A stretch of 35,348 nucleotides of DNA from an uncultured Saprospiraceae bacterium. GTDB taxonomy: Bacteria; Bacteroidota; Bacteroidia; Chitinophagales; Saprospiraceae. The position numbers were made by a program, and so were the translations under genes. A model generated the notes under the pieces. That model did not search any database and was not told where the DNA came from. It saw nothing but the letters and a program-made list of their open reading frames with translations. Below, one piece after another: positions 28,615-35,348 of the stretch (position 1 is its first letter; each line of letters begins with the position of its first letter). The stretch spans positions 1 through 35,348 of the forward strand of contig CALDYJ010000089.1 in NCBI GenBank assembly GCA_937941095.1. Reading direction: 5' to 3'.

Positions 28615-30801
28615 ATGAAACCTTTTCCACATTATAAGCAATTAGACTCCATGGACTGTGGTCCTGCTTGTTTGCGTATGGTGGCTAAGCATTATGGGAA
28701 AACCTTCAGTTTACCTTTTCTTAGAGAAAAGTGCTACATCGATAAGGCAGGTGTAAGTTTAAAAGGAATAAGTGAAGCTGCTGAACTAATTGGATTAAGA
28801 ACTTTAGCTGTTAGTTTGCCATTAAAGGCAAAAGAAGACAATGCTTCTTTAAGTGAGGCTACTTTACCGGCTGTTTTACATTGGAAAAACAATCATTTTG
28901 TTGTTGTTTATAAAATTTCGAAACATCACGTTTGGATTGCCGATCCAGCAAAAGAAAAAATGAAACTAAGCATCAAAGAATTTGAGCAAGCTTGGTGCCA
29001 TGATAATAAAAATGGGGTGGCCCTTATCCTTGAACCGAGGAATACTTTTTATGATGCCAATCCTGGAGAAGAAAAGAAGAAAGGTTTTGGTTTTATGTTT
29101 TCTTATTTAAATCCCCATCGAAAATTAATCTTCCAATTGTTTATTGGATTATTATTGGGGACGATTTTTCAATTAATTGTCCCTTTCCTTACTCAAAGTT
29201 TGGTTGATATCGGAATCGATACCAAAAACTTAAACTTCATCTACATAATCTTGGTAGGACAGTTAATGCTTTTTTTAAGCATGACTGCTGTTTCTTTTAT
29301 TCAAAGTTGGATATTGTTACATATTAGTGTCAGAGTCAATGTAAATTTGCTCGCAGATTTTATCATAAAGTTGATGCACTTGCCTTTAAGTTTTTTTGAT
29401 GCTAAAAATACCGGAGACTTACTTCAAAGAATTACAGACCATAGCAGAGTAGAAAATTTTCTGACGAAGACTTCCATTGCTGTTTTACTTTCATTTACGA
29501 GTTTGATCGTTTTTGGAATTGTGCTAGCTATTTATAGTCTACAGATATTTTTAATTTTCTTTTTTGCTTCGATATTATACCTGCTCTGGATTTTCTTTTT
29601 TCTTAAGAAAAGAAGAGAAGTTGATTACACTAATTTCAAACAACTTTCAGATAATCAAGATGCCTTGCTCGATATAATTTATGGCATGCCAGAAATTAAG
29701 CTTCAAGGCAGCCAGCTAAAAAGAAGATGGAAATGGGCTAATATCCAAGCTAAACTTTTTAAAACTCAAATAAGAGCACTTTCAATTTCACAATACCAAG
29801 ATGCTGGTGCATTATTCATTAACCAGCTGAAAGATATACTAATCACCTTTTTGGCTGCTAAATTGGTTCTTGAAGGCTCATTGACCTTGGGGATGATGTT
29901 AGCCATACAATACATCATAGGACAATTGAACGTCCCTTTACAACAATTGATAGTTTTTATCCGATCAGCTCAAGATGCTAAAATAAGTTTAGAACGTTTA
30001 TCAGAGATTCATGATGCCGGAGATGAAGAAGAACTAGCGGTGCAAAAATTGGACAGCATTCCAGCAGGAGACATTAAAATTTCAAATCTAACATTTAGAT
30101 ATACGCCTATTTCACCTATTGTTTTAAATGATGTAAATCTAATTATTCCTAGAGGAAAAACTACAGCAATAGTTGGGAGTAGTGGAAGTGGTAAAACTAC
30201 GCTGATAAAATTGCTTTTGGGCTTTTATCCTTTGAATGAAGGCAGTATTGCTATAGGTGGGCAAAACCTAAATTACATTTATGCAAAAATATGGAAAGCT
30301 GCTTGCGGAGTAGTCATGCAAGATGGCTTTGTATTTTCAGATACCATAGCAAATAACATTGCAGAAAGTGAGGATTACACTAACATCAATAAGGTTTTAG
30401 AAGCTGCAGAGGCAGCAAATATCCTTGAGTTCATCAATAACCTTCCTCATAAATTTAATACCTTGATTGGTGCGAAAGGTAATGGAATGAGCCAAGGACA
30501 GAAACAAAGACTTTTTATAGCGAGAGCTTTGTATAAAGACCCACCATTTTTCTTTTTCGATGAAGCGACTAATGCTTTAGATGCCAATAATGAAAAGGTG
30601 ATATCTACAAATTTGAAAAAATATTTTGAAGGAAGGACTGCCGTAATTGTTGCTCATCGATTAAGCACGGTAAAATCTGCAGACCTCATTGTAGTCTTGG
30701 AAGAAGGGAGAATTGTAGAAAAAGGTACGCATGAAGAGTTGATAAGTTTGAAAAATAAATATTACGAACTGGTAAAAAATCAAATAGAACTAGATAATTA
30801 A
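28615..30801 (+). CDS. Peptidase C39 domain ABC exporter (bacteriocin-type, PCAT)
   Basis: This 728-residue protein has the three domains of a peptidase-containing ABC transporter. The N-terminal C39 protease (about 1-140) keeps Gln9, Cys15 ('QLDSMDCGPAC'), His94 ('NNHFVVVY') and Asp110 ('IADPAKE'), so it should be active in cutting double-glycine-type leaders. The membrane domain (about 165-450) has several hydrophobic helices. The ATPase domain (about 480-728) shows Walker A 'GSSGSGKTT' (about 520), signature 'MSQGQKQR' (about 627), Walker B 'FFFFDEATNALD' (about 645) and an H-loop 'VAHRLST'. Such exporters cut and secrete small peptides. The HlyD-type gene starts 4 bp after its stop, indicating an operon. 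No TolC-like partner or leader-peptide gene is seen in the window, so the substrate is unknown. Confidence 0.95.
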   Translation: MKPFPHYKQLDSMDCGPACLRMVAKHYGKTFSLPFLREKCYIDKAGVSLKGISEAAELIGLRTLAVSLPLKAKEDNASLSEATLPAVLHWKNNHFVVVYKISKHHVWIADPAKEKMKLSIKEFEQAWCHDNKNGVALILEPRNTFYDANPGEEKKKGFGFMFSYLNPHRKLIFQLFIGLLLGTIFQLIVPFLTQSLVDIGIDTKNLNFIYIILVGQLMLFLSMTAVSFIQSWILLHISVRVNVNLLADFIIKLMHLPLSFFDAKNTGDLLQRITDHSRVENFLTKTSIAVLLSFTSLIVFGIVLAIYSLQIFLIFFFASILYLLWIFFFLKKRREVDYTNFKQLSDNQDALLDIIYGMPEIKLQGSQLKRRWKWANIQAKLFKTQIRALSISQYQDAGALFINQLKDILITFLAAKLVLEGSLTLGMMLAIQYIIGQLNVPLQQLIVFIRSAQDAKISLERLSEIHDAGDEEELAVQKLDSIPAGDIKISNLTFRYTPISPIVLNDVNLIIPRGKTTAIVGSSGSGKTTLIKLLLGFYPLNEGSIAIGGQNLNYIYAKIWKAACGVVMQDGFVFSDTIANNIAESEDYTNINKVLEAAEAANILEFINNLPHKFNTLIGAKGNGMSQGQKQRLFIARALYKDPPFFFFDEATNALDANNEKVISTNLKKYFEGRTAVIVAHRLSTVKSADLIVVLEEGRIVEKGTHEELISLKNKYYELVKNQIELDN

Positions 30802-30805
30802 GGAT

Positions 30806-32125
30806 ATGCCTAATGCCAAGTTAAATAATAAAAATGATGCCTATGATGATCAGGAAATAGCTGATTTGATCGGGAATACCCCATCTTGGTTATTGCGATC
30901 TGGCATAGGCTTAATTGCTTTGTTTGTGATTATGTTTTTTATTTTAAGTTCTTACATCAGGTATCCTGATAAGTTCAATAGTATTGGTATGCTTACTTCA
31001 AGTCGTCCTCCTGTAGAAGTGCTAAGCATGTCAGAAGGATACCTCAAAAAGATGATCGTCCATGACGGTGATCAAATATCAAGTAATCAAGAGCTGTTTT
31101 ATATAGAAAATACAGTAAATGAAAATGATCTGGCCGCTCTCAGTAAGTGGATTTCTGATTATGAAAAAATTAAAAATGTAGATCGCTATAAATTCTTAAA
31201 TATCCCCGGCAACTTATCCCTAGGATCTGTCCAAAATGATTACGCTAACCTTAGCCTAAAATTTAACGAACTCAAACAGACCTTAAGCAATAATATTTTA
31301 GTAGAAGAAAATGCTAATCTTGACAAGGAAATCTTAAACATAGAAAGACTGAAACAAGTGCAGGCAAGAGAGAAAGAACTTTATTTTAAAGAAATAGCCT
31401 TAATGAAGAAAAATCATGATAGAAATAATGAATTATTTAAAAGTGATCTAATTAGTGAAACAGATCTCGAAAATTCAAAAGCTTCGCTACTTTCAAAAGA
31501 AAGGCAATTTGAAAGCATGGAAAACGAAATAATAAAAAACAATATTAACATAGAGCAACTGGAGTTGGAGAAATTGAGATTAAATAAGGACAGAACAAAT
31601 CTCATTAGTAATTATCAATTTCAGATTGCAGAAATTATTGCAAATACTAAATCAAAGATCAGAAATTGGTCAGAAAATTACATCGTTAAAGCTAAGATCG
31701 ATGGGGAGGTTTCACTTTTAGCAGATGTTAAAGAAAATATTTTCGTAGAGAAAGGCCAAGTCTTGGCCTATATTATTTCTGACGAAGCTTCTAAGAAATA
31801 CATTTCCATAAAAGCACCAGTTACAAACATTGGAAAATTAGCTGTTGGTCAAAAAGTAATCATAAAATTTGATGCCTTTCCATACAAAGAATTCGGAGTC
31901 ATAGAATCCACCGTTTCAAAAATTGGAACAATACCTGAGATTACCGAAAACAACAATGCTTTTTATGAAGTCATCACAAATTTACCTGATACATTGATTA
32001 CAGATTTTGGCATACAAATTCCGTTTAAACCTGGAATGACAGCTAATCTTGATATCATTACAGAAGATAAAACAATACTCGCAAGAATATTCAATCAATT
32101 TACGGCTGCTCTTAAAAACCGTTAA
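30806..32125 (+). CDS. HlyD family periplasmic adaptor of the C39 exporter
   Basis: This 439-residue protein has a cytoplasmic N-terminus of about 30 residues, one membrane helix (about 33-50, 'GLIALFVIMFFILSSY'), a first lipoyl half ('MSEGYLKKMIVHDGDQI', about 75-92), a long charged coiled-coil region (about 150-280), the second lipoyl half ('DGEVSLLADVKENIFVEKG') and a beta-barrel domain ('LAVGQKVIIKFDAFPY'). This is the standard layout of membrane-fusion adaptors that link an ABC exporter to an outer-membrane channel. Its start lies 4 bp after the exporter stop, so the two are co-transcribed and probably form one complex. It ends 7 bp before the convergent serine hydrolase gene. The outer-membrane channel must be supplied from elsewhere. 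Confidence 0.93.
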   Translation: MPNAKLNNKNDAYDDQEIADLIGNTPSWLLRSGIGLIALFVIMFFILSSYIRYPDKFNSIGMLTSSRPPVEVLSMSEGYLKKMIVHDGDQISSNQELFYIENTVNENDLAALSKWISDYEKIKNVDRYKFLNIPGNLSLGSVQNDYANLSLKFNELKQTLSNNILVEENANLDKEILNIERLKQVQAREKELYFKEIALMKKNHDRNNELFKSDLISETDLENSKASLLSKERQFESMENEIIKNNINIEQLELEKLRLNKDRTNLISNYQFQIAEIIANTKSKIRNWSENYIVKAKIDGEVSLLADVKENIFVEKGQVLAYIISDEASKKYISIKAPVTNIGKLAVGQKVIIKFDAFPYKEFGVIESTVSKIGTIPEITENNNAFYEVITNLPDTLITDFGIQIPFKPGMTANLDIITEDKTILARIFNQFTAALKNR

Positions 32126-32132
32126 TGTCTTT

Positions 32133-33644
32133 TTATTCTTTGATGAATATTTTTGAATAGGACTTTTTCCCTTCAACTTTAAAGTCCAAATAATATAATC
32201 CAGCAGCTAGAGCGTTTACTCCTTTCCATTCTATACTTTGTTTTCCCATAGCTTGATTTTTTGCTGAACTGATCGTTTCAATGATCTTGCCCATTTGATC
32301 AATTACATGAATCTCTACCTCACTTTTTTTAATGAGCGTGTATTCGATGTTTAAATAATCACTTGTTGGATTTGGGTAAAGATTTATTTCGTTTATTTGA
32401 ATCGGCACATTTTTATCAGAAGTCGGAACAAAGTTAATGCATGCTTCAATGATGTCTAACATGTATGGATAAGTAATGTCTGCATTTACATTTCCAGAAT
32501 TTGCAAGTAATGAAACTGCAATGTCTTTGGCAGGAAAATAAAAAACATTTGAAGAGTAAAAGATTGCTCCATTGTGACCATAAAGGATAGAATTCCCTTC
32601 TTCGTCATTTACTATAATAACCCCCATCCCGTAGGACACTTGATTGTTTAAAGGGTATTGACCATACATATCCATCATAGCTTCTTCGCTAAGTAATTTT
32701 CCTGAATAAAGAAGTCTTGCAAAAGTAGCAATGTCTTCCGCACTGGAGGTGTATGCTCCTGCTGCCCATGCCGAAGAAAAGATAGATTGATAATCGATTC
32801 CAGCTGCATCGATATCATCCACATTGCCGTCATTGTCTAGGTCTATAAAAATGTGTGCGTAATCACTTGTAATGTTTTCATATGGAAATAGTGCAATACC
32901 ATCTAAATCATTTGGACTTAACAATTGATCACGAATGTATTGATGATAGCTTTGACCACTTGCTGCTTCAATGATCAGTCCCAATAAGATATAATTGGTA
33001 TTGCTGTAAGACCAACTTTGACCGTTTGTAAAAAGAGGTTCTGCTAGAAAGTCCTCTAAGATTTCTATAGGTGTCCACACTCTTGTAAAGTCACTTGAAT
33101 AAATGGAATCAGCAAAATTAGGATGCTCAGTATAATTAAAAATACCGCTTGTGTGTTGTAGTAAATTATAGATGTTTATGCTTGGATCAATAAATTCATA
33201 ATCCATAATGCTAGGAATCCAATCAGAAACCTCATCGTTAATGTTTAGTTGTTCATCATCTTGCAACTTAAAAATAGCTGCAGCAGTCAAAATTTTTGAT
33301 ACTGAACCTACACCAAAGATATCGCTTGGTTTCACTGGCACATCCATGCTAGCCATCCCATTGGTGCCGGCCCAATTACCATCAGGAGTTATTAAGGCAG
33401 CAGAAATACCAGCAGCATTTGTAGTACTCCTGCAGGAATCAACGATTGCTTGCAACTGAGCCTCTAGTTCTGGATCTAGATCCCCTGCAAAAGGAGAAGA
33501 CTTGATGGTTTTTAAGGGATCAATTATTTTTACTTGACTACTTATTTTATGGTTGAAGTCTTTGAGTTCAAAAGATAAATCCTGGCTGTATGTTAGAAAG
33601 CATGTTAAGGTGAGTAGAATTGAAATAGTCGATTTAAGCGTCAT
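32133..33644 (-). CDS. Secreted serine hydrolase (beta-lactamase/class C-like fold), T9SS type A
   Basis: This 503-residue protein has a signal peptide (to about 'LTYSQ', residue 21). The beta-lactamase family domain (PF00144; about 58-400) has Ser114-x-x-Lys117 ('SVSK'), Tyr213-Ser-Asn ('YSN') and a His-Asn-Gly box (357-359), so all catalytic elements are present. It also has the family's 'LLQHTSGIFNY' segment. An acidic insert 'DLDNDGNVDDID' (about 269-280) looks like a calcium-binding EF-hand/dockerin-type loop. Residues about 420-503 are a type A sorting domain ('NLYPNPTSDYLNI', 'VIDQMGKIIETI', 'AAGLYYLDFKVEG'). Family members act as D-Ala-D-Ala peptidases, esterases or beta-lactamases; surface location argues against a classical periplasmic resistance enzyme. 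It converges on the exporter operon with only 7 bp between stops. Confidence 0.92.
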   Translation of the reverse strand: MTLKSTISILLTLTCFLTYSQDLSFELKDFNHKISSQVKIIDPLKTIKSSPFAGDLDPELEAQLQAIVDSCRSTTNAAGISAALITPDGNWAGTNGMASMDVPVKPSDIFGVGSVSKILTAAAIFKLQDDEQLNINDEVSDWIPSIMDYEFIDPSINIYNLLQHTSGIFNYTEHPNFADSIYSSDFTRVWTPIEILEDFLAEPLFTNGQSWSYSNTNYILLGLIIEAASGQSYHQYIRDQLLSPNDLDGIALFPYENITSDYAHIFIDLDNDGNVDDIDAAGIDYQSIFSSAWAAGAYTSSAEDIATFARLLYSGKLLSEEAMMDMYGQYPLNNQVSYGMGVIIVNDEEGNSILYGHNGAIFYSSNVFYFPAKDIAVSLLANSGNVNADITYPYMLDIIEACINFVPTSDKNVPIQINEINLYPNPTSDYLNIEYTLIKKSEVEIHVIDQMGKIIETISSAKNQAMGKQSIEWKGVNALAAGLYYLDFKVEGKKSYSKIFIKE

Positions 33645-33698
33645 AATACTTGTTTTTCTTAGCTAAAATGTCTGGAATTAGCGTGATTTAGGAAATTA

Positions 33699-33706
33699 CA
33701 AATTTA
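33699..33706 (-). promoter_or_regulatory. Candidate Bacteroidota -7 promoter element for the serine hydrolase gene
   Basis: On the minus strand the sequence reads TAAATTTG, an exact match to the Bacteroidota -7 consensus TAnnTTTG, about 55 bp before the serine hydrolase start. A TTG lies 23 nt further upstream, slightly beyond the usual spacing, so the match is only suggestive. Confidence 0.35.
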
Positions 33707-33796
33707 TTTTAAAAATATGCTATTATTTCCAACTCAAGAATTAATATCGACGTCTTGTGGAGTGTAATTGAAATTAATTAATCAAAAATAAAAATT

Positions 33797-35245
33797 ATGC
33801 TTAAAAATTGCCTTTACTTAATTTTTCTCTTGAGCAGTTTTATGGCTTATAGCCAAGAAGATTGTGATTGCGAAATCGGTCCAGATGACATTCCGGTTTG
33901 TGTCGAGATAGAAGAAGGATTTGTTGTGCCATTTCCAAATGAATGCTTTGCAGCTTGTTTTGGATATACTGCTGAAGATTACGTTGACTGTGATGAAATT
34001 CCACCATTTCCTCAGGATACTACTTATGTAGATTGTGATTGTGAGATTAGCGAAAAAGACGAATTAGTTTGTGTTTTAACTAATTCCGAGACTGGAGAAG
34101 TTTGTCCTTTCCCAAATTTATGTTTCGCAGAATGTTTTGGCTATACAGCAGAAGATGTTGTTGATTGTGGAGATTTTGATTGGGATTACGAAGGCGAATG
34201 GCCTCAAGATTCTACGTGGATAGATTCTACCTACGTAGATCCATGTGGATGTGATTGGGATTTTGATCCAGAGCTAGAATGGATATGTGTCATGGGAGAA
34301 GACGGATTTTCTATTCCATACCCGACCTTATGTTTTGCAGAATGTGATGGTTTTACAGAAGCAGATGTAGTAGCATGCGATTTTGGTGATTGGCCACAAG
34401 ATTCTACTTACGTAGATCCATGTGGGTGTGATTGGGATTTTGATCCAGAGCTAGAATGGATATGTGTAATGGATGCAGATGGATTCTCTATTCCTTACCC
34501 GACGCTGTGCTTTGCAGAATGTGATGGTTTTACAGAAGCAGATGTAGTAGCATGCGATTTTGGTGATTGGCCACAAGATTCTACTTACGTAGATCCATGT
34601 GGATGTGATTGGGATTTTGATCCAGAGCTAGAATGGATATGTGTAATGGATGCAGATGGATTCTCTATTCCTTACCCAACGCTGTGCTTTGCAGAATGTG
34701 ATGGTTTTACAGAAGCAGATGTAGTAGCTTGTGATTTTGGTGACTGGCCACAAGATTCAACTTGGATTGATTGTGATTGTGAAATTCTTCCAGAAGATGA
34801 GCCTGTATGCGTAGATCTTGGAGGTGAAGTTTGTGAATTACCAAATCAATGTTTTGCAGATTGTCTAGGTTTAGATACAGTAGATTGCAATGGATTCGAA
34901 GGTGAAGTAGGAAGTTGGACTTTACAACAACAATATGCAGTTGAAGATGAAGAAACTTTCATAGAAAGAACAAAAGCACCGAAAGTAGTATTGGATCCTA
35001 TTTATCCAAATCCTGTTTCTACCCAAAATCTTAACCTCGTGATAGATTTAGAAGGGAGCTCAAATATGAATGCTGAAATTACTTTGACAGATATTTATGG
35101 CAATGTATTGACAAGATCATCATTAATGCTTTCAAAAGGAAAGAATAATGCGGATCTTTCATTAAACAATGTGAATAAAGGTATATTCTTTGTGAATATA
35201 ATTACAGAGAATGGGGCTCAAAGCCAAAGATTGATTAAACAATAG
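33797..35245 (+). CDS. Six-domain Kazal-like cysteine-rich protein, T9SS type A
   Basis: This 482-residue protein has a signal peptide (to 'FMAYSQ', about residue 20). Six modules of about 40-59 residues each have six cysteines arranged C-x-C...(P)VC...PN-x-C-F-A-x-C-x-G...V-x-C, which matches the spacing of Kazal-type serine protease inhibitor domains. Modules 1, 2 and 6 ('CDCEIGPDDIPVC', 'NECFAACFGY') are the closest to Kazal. Modules 3-5 ('CGCDWDFDPELEWICVM', 'PTLCFAECDGF') are near copies of each other. The modules are joined by 'PQDSTYVD/WID' linkers. A type A sorting domain covers about 395-482 ('IYPNPVSTQNLN', 'LTDIYGNVLTRS', 'KGIFFVNI'). It is very acidic. A role as surface protease inhibitor is inferred; the usual Gly-x-Asp-Gly-x-Thr-Tyr of Kazal domains is poorly kept, so a purely structural role is possible. 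A terminator follows at 35259. Confidence 0.85.
   Translation: MLKNCLYLIFLLSSFMAYSQEDCDCEIGPDDIPVCVEIEEGFVVPFPNECFAACFGYTAEDYVDCDEIPPFPQDTTYVDCDCEISEKDELVCVLTNSETGEVCPFPNLCFAECFGYTAEDVVDCGDFDWDYEGEWPQDSTWIDSTYVDPCGCDWDFDPELEWICVMGEDGFSIPYPTLCFAECDGFTEADVVACDFGDWPQDSTYVDPCGCDWDFDPELEWICVMDADGFSIPYPTLCFAECDGFTEADVVACDFGDWPQDSTYVDPCGCDWDFDPELEWICVMDADGFSIPYPTLCFAECDGFTEADVVACDFGDWPQDSTWIDCDCEILPEDEPVCVDLGGEVCELPNQCFADCLGLDTVDCNGFEGEVGSWTLQQQYAVEDEETFIERTKAPKVVLDPIYPNPVSTQNLNLVIDLEGSSNMNAEITLTDIYGNVLTRSSLMLSKGKNNADLSLNNVNKGIFFVNIITENGAQSQRLIKQ
34224..34754 (+). repeat. Three tandem 177-bp DNA repeats (59 codons each)
   Basis: Copies begin at 34224, 34401 and 34578, with an exact 177-bp period, and encode modules 3-5 of the Kazal-like protein. 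Copies 2 and 3 differ at only five bases that I can see, all synonymous; copy 1 differs more. This is a recent duplication that keeps the frame and could change copy number by recombination. Confidence 0.93.
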
Positions 35246-35258
35246 ATTTAGTTTAAAG

Positions 35259-35302
35259 CAAAGATGGCAATGGTGTTCTCATCATTGTACATCTTTGTTT
35301 TT
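35259..35302 (+). terminator. Rho-independent terminator after the Kazal-like gene
   Basis: CAAAGATG (35259-35266) pairs with CATCTTTG (35290-35297), and inside it CAATG pairs with CATTG around a 10-nt loop, followed by TTTTT (35298-35302). It lies 13 bp after the stop codon. Confidence 0.8.
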
Positions 35303-35348
35303 AATAGTTGAATGAATATAGATTTAAGCATACTAGAAGCATGTTCTA

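Noticed and set aside
32095..32140. Possible hairpin terminator at the end of the HlyD gene (ACGG...CCGT followed by a T-rich run)
   Set aside because: The stem is only four base pairs with a long loop inside coding sequence; not enough to call.
32133..33644. Calling the serine hydrolase an antibiotic-resistance beta-lactamase
   Set aside because: The catalytic boxes fit the broad PF00144 family, and T9SS secretion and an EF-hand-like insert point to another extracellular substrate; resistance cannot be supported from sequence alone.

Overview
The window looks like a stretch of a Bacteroidota chromosome, most likely from the Saprospiria/Saprospirales side, though this assignment is inference. 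The DNA is visibly AT-rich, start codons lack obvious Shine-Dalgarno sequences, and almost every long gene encodes an exported protein ending in a type IX secretion system (T9SS) sorting domain. One end is a type B (CHU_C, gliding-associated) domain and six are type A domains. No T9SS machinery genes (PorK/L/M/N/T, PorV, PorP/SprF) are present, so this is a cargo region.

Layout. (1) 2-10453 (+): the 3' part of a giant adhesin-like gene, cut by the window start, with 31 tandem ~51-residue two-cysteine repeats and a CHU_C end. (2) 10666-20530 (+): a probable transcription unit of a DUF1800 protein, a Tat-signal DUF1501 protein and a 2218-residue SprB-repeat surface protein, closed by a perfect-stem terminator. 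(3) 20677-24549 (+): a secreted M43-like zinc metalloprotease and a parallel beta-helix protein 9 bp apart, closed by a bidirectional terminator. (4) 24693-28249 (-): an ECF sigma factor with a TTG start, overlapping by 8 bp a gene that appears to join an inner-membrane anchored cytoplasmic tail to an outer-membrane beta-barrel, followed by a FAS1/DUF4397 T9SS protein. (5) 28615-32125 (+): a peptidase-C39 ABC exporter and its HlyD-type adaptor, without any visible double-glycine precursor. (6) 32133-33644 (-): a T9SS serine hydrolase (beta-lactamase fold). (7) 33797-35245 (+): a Kazal-like six-domain cysteine-rich T9SS protein containing three 177-bp DNA repeats, with a terminator.

How they may work together: most of the region builds the cell surface (adhesion, extracellular proteolysis, protease inhibition). 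The sigma/barrel pair could sense envelope or surface state, and the C39 exporter could release a small peptide. The most unusual candidates for a new system are the sigma factor with its single-polypeptide anti-sigma-like/beta-barrel partner, and the DUF1800-DUF1501-SprB unit. No RNA genes, insertion sequences or CRISPR arrays were seen.
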